Source: CADCTP01 sp963849885
GTDB taxonomy: Bacteria; Actinomycetota; Actinomycetes; Mycobacteriales; CADCTP01
Length of the DNA stretch: 64,000 nt
Direction of reading: 5' to 3'
Assembly: GCA_963849885.1 (NCBI GenBank)
Contig: CAWKIV010000020.1
Location: 465,465-529,464, forward strand
The notes under the pieces were generated by a model, which worked only from the letters and a program-made list of their open reading frames with translations, searched no databases and had not been told where the DNA came from. The number at the start of each line of letters is the position of its first letter. Position 1 is the first letter of the stretch. Position numbers and translations under genes: made by a program. Of the stretch, positions 24,615 to 32,130 are shown in pieces.

Positions 24615-25973
24615 CTAGGCCGGGCTGCGGCCCGGGCCCGCGCCGCCGGTCCCGGAGGCGAAGGTGCCCTCCGGCCCGGCCGGCGCCGGCAGGGTCAGCG
24701 GCGGGCCCGGGACCCGCTTGCCCGGGACGCCGTTGACCGACTCGGTCGAGTACGCGTACGTGAGCATCACGAACGCGATCAGGTCGCTGTTGACCTCCAG
24801 CGCGTGCAGGTCGAGGTTGTCGATGTCGTCGCAGGCGATGTGGTAGCACGGGTCGAACTGCTCGCCCGCGGTGCCGCCCCAGATCGCTTCCTGCTCCTCA
24901 GTCTTCGGTACCTCGGCACCGGTGAACAGGCCGCCGGACGGGATGCCGGCCAGGATGAAGGCCTGGTAGTCGCTGCGCCCGGAGAACTGCGCGTCGTCGT
25001 ACGGCACGCCCTTCCAGGTGTAGTACGACTCGTACAGGTCCTCGATCGCGGTCGAGCCTGCCGGGATCGGCACGCCCGCGGGCGCCGGGAACGTCGACTC
25101 GTCGGCGTCGTACACCATGAAGATGTAGTTCGGCGAGGCGACCATGTCGTAGTTGAGGTAGAGCGCGATCCGGTCCCGCTCCGCCTGCGACAGGCCGTTG
25201 ACGTACGCGGTCGAGCCGACCAGGCCGGACTCCTCGGCGCCCCACCAGGCGAACCGCAGGGTGTTCTCCGGCTGGAGCTTGGCCATCAGCAGCGCGGTCT
25301 CGAGCAGCGCGGCGGAGCCGGAGCCGTTGTCGTTGATGCCCGGTCCCTCGGTCTCGCTGTCGAGGTGGGCGCCGGCCATCACGACGTTGTCGTCGTTCCG
25401 GCCGGTCCGCTCGGCGATGACGTTGACGGAGGTGCGGGTCTCGTTGGCCAGCACCCGGACGCGGGCGGTGGAGCCCGGCTGGGCCAGCGCGACGCCGTCG
25501 GCGAAGCTCGCCCCCACGACCGGGATGGTGATCGGGGCCGGCGACGGCACCAGCGTGCCGACGATCAGGGCCTCGCGGGTGGGGTCGTTGCCCTGGTTGA
25601 AGATCACGACGGCCTCCGCGCCGGCGGCCTCCGCGTTCACCGCCTTGAGGGCGAACGTGCAGGTCGGCGCGGGCGGCGGCGGCCCACCGCGCTGGATCAG
25701 CGCGATGTCGTTCGGCCCGGAGAAGTCCAGGCCGGCGAAGTCGGAGGCCTCGCAGCCGCTGGTCGTCGCACGGTCGCCGGTGAGGTTGATGTCGACCGGG
25801 ATGACGTTGCCGGTCACGTCGCCGGCCGGGCTGCCGGTGAAGGCGCCCGAGTCGTACGTCGCGGCGACCGGCGTCAGCTGCTGCAGCAGCGCCGGGAATG
25901 CGAAGGAGAACTCGAACTCGTCGAGCGTGACGTCGTAGCCGGCGTCCCGGAGCAGGCCGGCGACGTAGTCCAC
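24615..25973 (-). CDS. M28 aminopeptidase with PA insert, 5'-truncated
   Basis: 452 residues from GTG 25973. It has a protease-associated region (about 40-200) then the M28 catalytic domain with zinc ligands in GAHLDSETEGPGINDNGSGS (His, Asp), WWGAEESGLVGS (Glu-Glu) and YHIACDDIDN. Such enzymes are normally secreted. Family similarity continues upstream of 25973 in the same frame (KIAEADDEFYPGTRAAGTEG, to about 26054), but a TGA follows close upstream, there is no start codon, and no signal peptide is present in any frame. The 5' end is therefore lost or frameshifted (an LVLTVGGIDT stretch in another frame could be the preceding part). Confidence 0.75.
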   Translation of the reverse strand: MDYVAGLLRDAGYDVTLDEFEFSFAFPALLQQLTPVAATYDSGAFTGSPAGDVTGNVIPVDINLTGDRATTSGCEASDFAGLDFSGPNDIALIQRGGPPPPAPTCTFALKAVNAEAAGAEAVVIFNQGNDPTREALIVGTLVPSPAPITIPVVGASFADGVALAQPGSTARVRVLANETRTSVNVIAERTGRNDDNVVMAGAHLDSETEGPGINDNGSGSAALLETALLMAKLQPENTLRFAWWGAEESGLVGSTAYVNGLSQAERDRIALYLNYDMVASPNYIFMVYDADESTFPAPAGVPIPAGSTAIEDLYESYYTWKGVPYDDAQFSGRSDYQAFILAGIPSGGLFTGAEVPKTEEQEAIWGGTAGEQFDPCYHIACDDIDNLDLHALEVNSDLIAFVMLTYAYSTESVNGVPGKRVPGPPLTLPAPAGPEGTFASGTGGAGPGRSPA

Positions 25974-26398
25974 GCTCTCGGCGTAGCCCTCGGTCCCGGC
26001 GGCACGGGTGCCCGGGTAGAACTCGTCGTCGGCCTCGGCGATCTTCGCTGCAGGTGTCGATACCGCCGACGGTCAGCACGAGGCTCTGACGTGATCGGCT
26101 GCGGCTCTCGCCGCGTGAGCGTGCGGCGGTGACCGTCCGGCCGGACCGCCGCCGTCCAGTCCGGCCGTGCCGGCGGCGAGCCGGCCAGGCCGTCCCGGGA
26201 CGGAGATGCTCGGACGCCTTGCACCGACGGAGCCCTGCCGGACGCATCGCCCGCCGAGGTCACCGTAGCGAAGATCGGCTCCGCGCAGGATCGCCGGCTG
26301 ATGGCCGAGGGTCTACCCGGTCAGCAGAGGGGAACGCCTCCCGCGCCGAGGTCTAAGGTGCGGGGATCCACGATTCCGCTCGCGCATGGGGGCATCCG
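25974..26398. other. Gap upstream of the M28 gene: remnant 5' coding sequence, otherwise nothing clear
   Basis: Positions 25974 to about 26054 still encode peptidase-like residues on the minus strand. Beyond that no signal peptide or recognisable protein is seen in any frame, and no clear promoter for either neighbour. Confidence 0.5.
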
Positions 26399-26815
26399 AT
26401 GGCATCGATCCTCAACCCGTACCTGGCCTTCGGCGGCAACGCCGGCGAGGCGATGGAGTTCTACCGCGACGTCTTCGGCGGGGAGCTCGTCGTGAACACG
26501 TTCGCCGACTTCGGCGGCGATGGCGACCAGCCGGCTCCGGACGGCGTCATGCACGCCCAGCTCACCACGGAGGCCGGCTACACGCTGATGGCCTCGGACA
26601 TGCCGCCCGGCATGGACTACCAGCCCGGCAACTCGATCTCGGTCAGCATCAGCGGCGAGGACGACGACCGGCTCCGCGGCTACTGGGAGAAGCTCGCCGC
26701 CGGCGGCTCGGTCATGATGCCGCTGGAGAAGCAGATGTGGGGCGACGAGTTCGGCATGGTCACCGACCGGTTCGGCGTGGCCTGGATGGTCAACATCACT
26801 CAGTCGGCCGGGTAG
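26399..26815 (+). CDS. PhnB-like VOC protein
   Basis: 138 residues, the usual size of PhnB/DUF1338-like glyoxalase-fold proteins. NPYLAFGGNAGEAMEFYRDVFGGEL at the start and KLAAGGSVMMPLEKQMWGDEFGMVTDRFGVAWMVN near the end are hallmark sequences. No full metal-ligand set is obvious. Function is generally unknown in the family. Its 3' end overlaps the convergent modC gene by 16 nt. Confidence 0.88.
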   Translation: MASILNPYLAFGGNAGEAMEFYRDVFGGELVVNTFADFGGDGDQPAPDGVMHAQLTTEAGYTLMASDMPPGMDYQPGNSISVSISGEDDDRLRGYWEKLAAGGSVMMPLEKQMWGDEFGMVTDRFGVAWMVNITQSAG

Positions 26816-27864
26816 ACGGTCAGCTCGGCGGCCTTCACGGTCACCCAGACCTCGGCGGCGGCGGCCAGCTCCAGCTCGGCCGCCGCCGGCGGCGTGATGT
26901 CGGCGAAGACCGGCGGGGTGCCGGCGACCGACACCCGGACCCGGTCGCCGACCGACTCCAGCCCGCTCACCACGCCGGCCCAGGTGTTGCGCGGGCTGCC
27001 CGGCGTGGGCGACTGCCGGTGCAGCGCGACCGCGGACGGCCGCAGCGCCACGTAGACCGGCCCGGTCGCGGTCCGGTCGGCGGTGACCAGGCTGCCGCCG
27101 CCGGCCACCTCGACCCGGCCGTCGCGGGCGGTGCCGCGGTAGAGGTTCACCCCGACCAGGCTGGCCACGTAGTCGGTGCGCGGGTGCCGGGCGACGTCGG
27201 CCGGCTCGCCCTGCTGGACGACCTGGCCGCGCTCCAGCACCACCAGCCGGTCGGCCAGCACCATCGCCTCCACCGGGTCGTGGGTCACCACCACCGCCGG
27301 TCCCCCGTACGAGGTCAGGTGCCGGCGCAGGTCGGTGCGCAGGCTCAGCCGGGTGCCCGCGTCCAGCGCGGCCAGCGGCTCGTCCAGCAGCAGCAGCTCC
27401 GGCGCCAGCACCAGCACGCGGGCCAGCGCGACCCGCTGGGCCTGCCCGCCGGACAGCTGGCGCGGGCGCAGCCCGGCGCGGTCGGCCAGCCCGACGCGGT
27501 CCAGCCAGGGCGCCGCGACCCGGCGGGCGGCGGCGCGGCGCAGGCCCTGCGCGCGCAGCCCGTACGCGACGTTGTCCAGCGCGGACAGGTGCGGGAAGAG
27601 CAGGTAGTCCTGGAAGACGATCCCGATCCGGCGGCGCTCGGGCGGGGTGTGCACGCCGGCGGCGACGTCGTCGAGCACCCGGTCGCCGAGCCGGACGTGC
27701 CCGCCGGCCAGCGGCGCCAGCCCGGCCAGCGCGCGCAGCAGGGTGGACTTGCCCGCGCCGTTGGGTCCGAGCACGGCGAGCACCTCGCCCGGCACCGCCC
27801 GCAGCTCGGCGTCCAGCTCGAAGCGGCCACGCCGGGCCAGCACGCGGGCGTCGAGCGTGCTCAC
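26800..27864 (-). CDS. modC: Molybdate ABC transporter ATP-binding protein
   Basis: 354 residues. Walker A GPNGAGKSTLL near residue 35, signature LSGGQAQRVALARVL, Walker B LLLLDEPLAAL, and a C-terminal regulatory domain (VYVALRPSAVALHR onward, MOP/TOBE-like). GTG 27864 overlaps the modB stop (GTGA). It powers molybdate, or possibly tungstate, import with ModAB. It is last in the mod operon and overlaps the convergent PhnB-like gene. Confidence 0.92.
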   Translation of the reverse strand: MSTLDARVLARRGRFELDAELRAVPGEVLAVLGPNGAGKSTLLRALAGLAPLAGGHVRLGDRVLDDVAAGVHTPPERRRIGIVFQDYLLFPHLSALDNVAYGLRAQGLRRAAARRVAAPWLDRVGLADRAGLRPRQLSGGQAQRVALARVLVLAPELLLLDEPLAALDAGTRLSLRTDLRRHLTSYGGPAVVVTHDPVEAMVLADRLVVLERGQVVQQGEPADVARHPRTDYVASLVGVNLYRGTARDGRVEVAGGGSLVTADRTATGPVYVALRPSAVALHRQSPTPGSPRNTWAGVVSGLESVGDRVRVSVAGTPPVFADITPPAAAELELAAAAEVWVTVKAAELTVYPAD

Positions 27865-28667
27865 CCGGCGGCCCCGGCCCGGACGATGCGGTCGCGCAGG
27901 GCGACCAGGACGCCGACGGACACCAGCAGCAGCACCAGGGACAGCGCGATGGCCGCGTCCGGGTCGGTCTCCAGCGCGATGTAGACGGCGATCGGCATGG
28001 TCTGGGTGGTGCCCGGGAAGTTGCCGGCGAAGGTGATCGTCGCGCCGAACTCGCCCAGCGCCCGGGCCCAGCACAGCACCGCGCCGGCCAGCACGGACGG
28101 CGCGATCAGCGGCAGCGTCACCCGGTGGAAGGTGGTCCACCGGGTGGCGCCGAGCGACGCGGACGCCTCCTCGTACCGGACGTCGGCCGCCCGCAGCGCC
28201 GCCTCGACGGTGATCACCAGGAACGGCATGGCCACGAACGTCTCGGCCAGCACGACGGCGGTGGTGGTGAAGGGGATCGTGATGCCGAACCAGGAGTCCA
28301 GGTGTTGCCCGACGATCCCGCGCCGGCCGAAGGCGAGCAGCAGCGCCACCCCGCCGACCACCGGCGGCAGCACCAGCGGCAGCGTCACCAGCGCCCGCAC
28401 CACGATCCGCCCGGGCAGCCGGGTCCGGGCCAGCACCCAGGCCAGCGGCACCCCGAGCAGCAGCGACAGCCCGGTGGCCAGGGTGGCGCTGACCAGCGAC
28501 AGCCGCAGCGCCTCCCGGACCAGCGGGTCGGTCACCAGCGCGGGCAGCGACCGCCACGGCGCCCGGACCAGCAGGCCGGCCAGCGGCAGCAGCAGGAAGG
28601 CGACCGCGACCGTGGCCGGCACCGCGAGCGGCCACGGCACCGCCGACGCCCGCCGGAGGCCGGTCAC
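27861..28667 (-). CDS. modB: Molybdate ABC transporter permease
   Basis: 268 residues, about six membrane segments. The ATPase-docking loop is EEASASLGATRWTTFHRVTLPL, with the EAA-motif Gly, followed by GEFGATITFAGNFPGTTQTMP, characteristic of ModB/CysW-type permeases. GTG 28667 overlaps the modA stop. Confidence 0.93.
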   Translation of the reverse strand: MTGLRRASAVPWPLAVPATVAVAFLLLPLAGLLVRAPWRSLPALVTDPLVREALRLSLVSATLATGLSLLLGVPLAWVLARTRLPGRIVVRALVTLPLVLPPVVGGVALLLAFGRRGIVGQHLDSWFGITIPFTTTAVVLAETFVAMPFLVITVEAALRAADVRYEEASASLGATRWTTFHRVTLPLIAPSVLAGAVLCWARALGEFGATITFAGNFPGTTQTMPIAVYIALETDPDAAIALSLVLLLVSVGVLVALRDRIVRAGAAG

Positions 28668-29458
28668 GGGCGGGCGAAGCCGGCTCCGGTGAGCACCCGG
28701 GTGCCCTCGGCGGACAGCACGTAGTCGACGAACGCACGGGCCGCGGCCTCGTTCGGCGCCTCGGTCAGGGTGGCGATCGGGTACGACGTCGACGCGTTCT
28801 GCTCGGCCGGGATCGCGATGCCCTTCACCTTGCTGCCGGCGGCTTGGACGTCGGTCTGGTAGACCATGCCGGCGTCCACCTCGCCGAGCTGCACCGCGGT
28901 CAGCACCGCCTTGACGTCGGCGCCGAGGGTCACCGGCTTGACCGCCAGCTTCGCCGCGTCCAGGACCTGCTCGGCGACGGTGCCGCACGGCACCTGCTCC
29001 TGGCACAGCGCCACCTTGACGCCCGGCCTGGCCAGGTCGGCCAGCGCGGCCACGCCGGCCGGGTTGTCCGGCGGCACCGCGATCTGCATGGCGTTCTTCG
29101 CGAACGTCGTCGGGTCGGTGGCGTCGCCGGCCCTGACCACCGAGTCCATGTTCTTCGCGCTGGCCGAGGCGAAGACGTCGGCCGGCGCGCCCTGGGCGAT
29201 CGACTCGGCCAGCGCCGAGCTGGCGGCGAAGTTGAACCGGACCGTCACCCCCGGGTGAGCGGCCTCGAACTGCTTGCCCAGCGTGCCGAAGGACCCGGTC
29301 AGCGACGCGGCCGCGAAGACGGTGACCGTCCCGGACAGGCTGCCGCTCGACCCGCTGCCGGAGCCGGTGTCGGTGGCCGGGTCGCCGTCGCCGCACCCGG
29401 CCAGGACCAGCCCGGCCGCGGCCAGGACGGCCGCCAGCCGCCTCGTCGGCATCCTCAT
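28664..29458 (-). CDS. modA: Molybdate-binding lipoprotein
   Basis: 264 residues. Lipoprotein signal with lipobox LVLAGC (Cys21), then a Ser-rich linker and the ModA fold: VTVFAAASLTGSF at the start (oxyanion-binding Ser), FNFAASSALAESIAQGAPADVFASAS, and GEVDAGMVYQTD near the C-terminus. It captures molybdate outside the membrane for ModBC. ATG 29458 overlaps the stop of the regulator gene (ATGA); a second ATG 6 nt downstream is also possible. Confidence 0.93.
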   Translation of the reverse strand: MRMPTRRLAAVLAAAGLVLAGCGDGDPATDTGSGSGSSGSLSGTVTVFAAASLTGSFGTLGKQFEAAHPGVTVRFNFAASSALAESIAQGAPADVFASASAKNMDSVVRAGDATDPTTFAKNAMQIAVPPDNPAGVAALADLARPGVKVALCQEQVPCGTVAEQVLDAAKLAVKPVTLGADVKAVLTAVQLGEVDAGMVYQTDVQAAGSKVKGIAIPAEQNASTSYPIATLTEAPNEAAARAFVDYVLSAEGTRVLTGAGFARP

Positions 29459-29862
29459 CGCTGCGGCACCTCCACCACGACGCTGGTCGACTTCACCGCG
29501 GCCACGGCGAGCACGCCGGGCTCCAGCCCGAGCTCGTCGGCCGCCTCCCGGCTCATCAGCGACACCACCCGGAAGGTGCCGGCCTGGATCTCCACCTGGG
29601 CCATCACGCCGTCCCGGACGACCCGGGTGACGATGCCGGGGAAGCGGTTGCGGGCCGACTCGGCGACGATCGGCCCGTCCGCCACCCGGGCCAGGTCCGC
29701 CGCCGCGCTGACCGCGAAGTCGGCCAGCGCCGCGCCCTCGATCACCTGGCGGGAGCCCGGCTCCCGCACGGTCGGCAGCTTGCCGGAGTCGGCCCACCGG
29801 CGGACCGTGTCGTCGCTCACCCCCAGCAGGGCGGCGGCCTCGCTGATGCGGTAGGTCGGCAT
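29455..29862 (-). CDS. HTH-TOBE molybdate-responsive regulator (ModE-like)
   Basis: 135 residues. A MerR/excisionase-type helix-turn-helix comes first (YRISEAAALLGVSDDTVRRWADSGKLP), then a single TOBE/MOP domain (ARNRFPGIVTRVVRDGVMAQVEIQ, LGLEPGVLAVAAVKSTSVVVEV), the oxyanion-binding fold. It is the first gene of the operon and overlaps modA by 4 nt, so it most likely senses molybdate and controls its own operon. Classical ModE has a winged helix and two TOBE copies; this is the shorter actinobacterial layout. Confidence 0.88.
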   Translation of the reverse strand: MPTYRISEAAALLGVSDDTVRRWADSGKLPTVREPGSRQVIEGAALADFAVSAAADLARVADGPIVAESARNRFPGIVTRVVRDGVMAQVEIQAGTFRVVSLMSREAADELGLEPGVLAVAAVKSTSVVVEVPQR

Positions 29863-30013
29863 GTGCCGACCGTAACACTCAGATCCTCCGCAGATGCGGC
29901 TGGTTGAGCGCCAGAAGCTGGCAGATGCGGCCGGGGAGCGATTGGGGAGCGAGCGGGAAGCGGCAGCCGCGACGGTGGGCCCGATCTCGTCATCTCTCCC
30001 TGGAGGAGCTCCC

Positions 30014-30511
30014 ATGCGCCTGCGCAGGAAGTACATCGCCGCTCTCGCCGGCCTCGCCCTGGTGGGCGGGATCGCCGTGCCCACGGCGGCCTCGGCGGCG
30101 ACCGGCGACCGGCCCGACGGCAACCGGCACTGCCAGGCCGCCATGCACGCCGCGGTCGTCGAGGACAACACGGCGTACTCGACCAAGGACGCGGCCCGCT
30201 ACGAGGCGATCCTCAACCCGCGGGTCATCTCCGTGGTGGACGGCAACGCCACCTACGGCCGGGACGCGGTGATGGCCGCCGCCCGGGCCGCCTTCGCCAC
30301 CCCCGGGTGGACCTGGTCGTCGACCATCAAGTCGGAGACGCTCTTCAACTGCCACAGCGGCGCCGCGGTCATCGAGGTGCGGGTCGACCGGGTGGACGGG
30401 TCGGGCCTGACCGCCTCGGCGACGATGATGATGGTGCGCGAGCACGGCAAGTGGACGACCGCGATGGACACCGTGCACGTGCTGACCCGGACGCCGCCGA
30501 CCCAGGGCTGA
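30014..30511 (+). CDS. Secreted SnoaL/NTF2-like protein
   Basis: 165 residues. Sec signal peptide MRLRRKYIAALAGLALVGGI with a cleavage site after ASA near residue 31, then an NTF2-like fold (VVEDNTAYSTKDAARYEAIL, VISVVDGNATYGRDAVMAAARAAF, VREHGKWTTAMDTVHVL). Two cysteines (NRHCQ, FNCHS) could form a disulfide. Excellent ribosome site GGAGGAG. Monocistronic between mod and copper operons; role unknown. Confidence 0.8.
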   Translation: MRLRRKYIAALAGLALVGGIAVPTAASAATGDRPDGNRHCQAAMHAAVVEDNTAYSTKDAARYEAILNPRVISVVDGNATYGRDAVMAAARAAFATPGWTWSSTIKSETLFNCHSGAAVIEVRVDRVDGSGLTASATMMMVREHGKWTTAMDTVHVLTRTPPTQG

Positions 30512-30601
30512 CCTCCTGGTCGTCCGACCATCCGGACCGGGCGGCACCGGCGCCACCGTGCGCCGGTGCCGCCTTGTGCGCGCACCCCCTGGTGCCCTAC
30601 G

Positions 30602-30617
30602 TACGCTAGGGGGGTAT
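30602..30617. promoter_or_regulatory. Putative CsoR operator
   Basis: TACGCTAGGGGGGTAT lies 9 nt before the csoR ATG. The TAC...GTA ends around a G-tract match the general layout of CsoR sites (A/T ends flanking a G/C run). It also overlaps the ribosome site, consistent with autorepression relieved by Cu(I). Confidence 0.5.
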
Positions 30618-30626
30618 GGTGTGTGC

Positions 30627-30908
30627 ATGGCGGGTTACAGCGGGAACCGGGACGACCACCTCAAGCGGCTGCGCCGCATCGAGGGGCAGGTGCGCGGGCT
30701 GCACCGGATGGTCGAGGAGGACAAATACTGCATCGACATCCTCACCCAGGTCTCCGCGGTGACCCGGGCGCTGCAGTCCTTCTCGCTGGAGCTGCTGGAC
30801 GAGCACCTCGGCAGCTGCGTGGTGGAGGCGGCCGCGAAGGGCGGCCGGGAGGCGGACGAGAAGGTCCGCGAGGCGTCCGAGGCGATCGCCCGGCTGGTGC
30901 GCTCGTGA
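30627..30908 (+). CDS. csoR: Copper-sensing repressor CsoR
   Basis: 93 residues, all-helical. The CsoR Cu(I) ligands are present: Cys in DKYCIDILTQV, and His and Cys in LLDEHLGSCV. DNA-binding helix HLKRLRRIEGQVRGLHRM. Cu(I) binding releases DNA and de-represses the downstream copper genes. ATG 30627; copZ follows 32 nt downstream. Confidence 0.95.
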   Translation: MAGYSGNRDDHLKRLRRIEGQVRGLHRMVEEDKYCIDILTQVSAVTRALQSFSLELLDEHLGSCVVEAAAKGGREADEKVREASEAIARLVRS

Positions 30909-30940
30909 CCGGCGGCGCGGGCTCGGGATCAGGGAGAGAC

Positions 30941-31150
30941 GTGACGGCGACATACACGGTGACGGGCATGACCTGCGAGCACTGCGTCCGGTCGGTGACC
31001 GAGGAGGTCTCCGCCGTCGACGGGGTGAGCGGGGTCGAGGTCGACCTGGCCAGCGGCCGGGTGACCGTGTCCGGCGACCGGCCGGTGGACGAGGCGGCCG
31101 TCCGGGCCGCCGTCGAGGAGGCCGGGTACGAGGTGGTGGGCCGGTCGTGA
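30941..31150 (+). CDS. copZ: Copper chaperone, heavy-metal-associated domain
   Basis: 69 residues, one HMA domain: YTVTGMTCEHCVRSVTEEVS with the CxxC copper site. GTG 30941 with GGGAGAG upstream is preferred over the earlier GTG at 30905, which would add 12 Gly/Ser-rich residues. It hands Cu(I) to CopA and CsoR. The stop overlaps the next start (GTGA). Confidence 0.93.
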   Translation: MTATYTVTGMTCEHCVRSVTEEVSAVDGVSGVEVDLASGRVTVSGDRPVDEAAVRAAVEEAGYEVVGRS

Positions 31151-32130
31151 GCACCGGGACCAGGCTCGCCGCGTTCGTGGCCGGCCTGGCTGTCGTCTTC
31201 GCCGGCGCGGTCGGCGTCGGGCGGCTGGCCGGGCCGGCCGCCGCCGTCGACCCGCCGCCGACCCACGCGGCCGACGCCGCGGCCGGTCACGGCGACGCCG
31301 AGCCGGGCGCCGGTGAGGACGGCGGCGCGACGGACGACGGGCACGGCGCCGGCGACGGTGCGGCGGACGGCAGCGGGCACGGCGCTGGTGACGGCGACGA
31401 GCCGGCGGAGCACGAGGTCGGGACGCCCGGCGGCCTCCAGGTGTCCGAGCGCGGCTACACGCTGCGGCTGGCCGCGCCGACCGCGCCGGCCGGGCGCGGC
31501 GAGCTCGCCTTCGCGGTGACCGGCCCGGACGGCCGGCCGGTGACGGCGTACCGGACCGAGCACGACAAGGAGCTGCACCTGATCGTGGTGCGGCGCGACC
31601 TCGCCGGCTACCGGCACCTGCACCCGACCCGGGACGCCGCCGGCACCTGGCGCACCCCGGTCGACCTGACCCCGGGGGCGTACCGGGTCTTCGCCGACTT
31701 CGTGCCGGCCGCGGAGAGCGAGGGCCTCACCCTCGGTGCCGACCTCACCGTGCCGGGGACGCTGCGGCCCCGCCCGCTGCCCCCGCCCGCCGCGACCACC
31801 ACGGTCGACGGCTACCGGGTCGCGCTCACCGGCGAGCTGCGGGCCGGCGCCGCGTCGCCGGTCACGCTCACCGTCACCCGGGCCGGCGCGCCGGTGCGCG
31901 ACCTGCAGCCCTACCTCGGCGCGTACGGGCACCTGGTCGCGCTGCGGGCCGGTGACCTGGCCTACCTGCACGTCCACCCGGAGGGCACGCCCGGCGACGG
32001 GCGGACCGCGGCCGGGCCGGGCATCGCCTTCGTCGCCGAGGTGCCGTCCGCCGGCGCCTACCGGCTCTACCTGGACTTCCGGCACGGCGGCGTGGTGCGC
32101 ACCGCGGAGCTCACGGTGGTGGCCCGGTGA
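31147..32130 (+). CDS. Secreted or membrane-anchored His/Asp-rich protein of the copper operon
   Basis: 327 residues. One N-terminal hydrophobic segment (AAFVAGLAVVFAGAVGVGRLAG), then a low-complexity His/Asp/Gly linker (about 40-95, with repeated GHGAGDG) able to bind metal, then two beta-rich modules. The first contains KELHLIVVRRDLAGYRHLHP and the second LGAYGHLVALRAGDLAYLHVHP: paired HxH/HLHP motifs that look like copper sites. Found inside csoR-copZ-X-copA by 4-nt overlaps, so a role in handling copper outside the membrane is inferred. I do not recognise a named family. Confidence 0.8.
   Translation: MSTGTRLAAFVAGLAVVFAGAVGVGRLAGPAAAVDPPPTHAADAAAGHGDAEPGAGEDGGATDDGHGAGDGAADGSGHGAGDGDEPAEHEVGTPGGLQVSERGYTLRLAAPTAPAGRGELAFAVTGPDGRPVTAYRTEHDKELHLIVVRRDLAGYRHLHPTRDAAGTWRTPVDLTPGAYRVFADFVPAAESEGLTLGADLTVPGTLRPRPLPPPAATTTVDGYRVALTGELRAGAASPVTLTVTRAGAPVRDLQPYLGAYGHLVALRAGDLAYLHVHPEGTPGDGRTAAGPGIAFVAEVPSAGAYRLYLDFRHGGVVRTAELTVVAR

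Noticed and set aside
30905..31150. Earlier GTG start for copZ at 30905
   Set aside because: The 12 extra residues are Gly/Ser-rich and the later GTG at 30941 has a good ribosome site.
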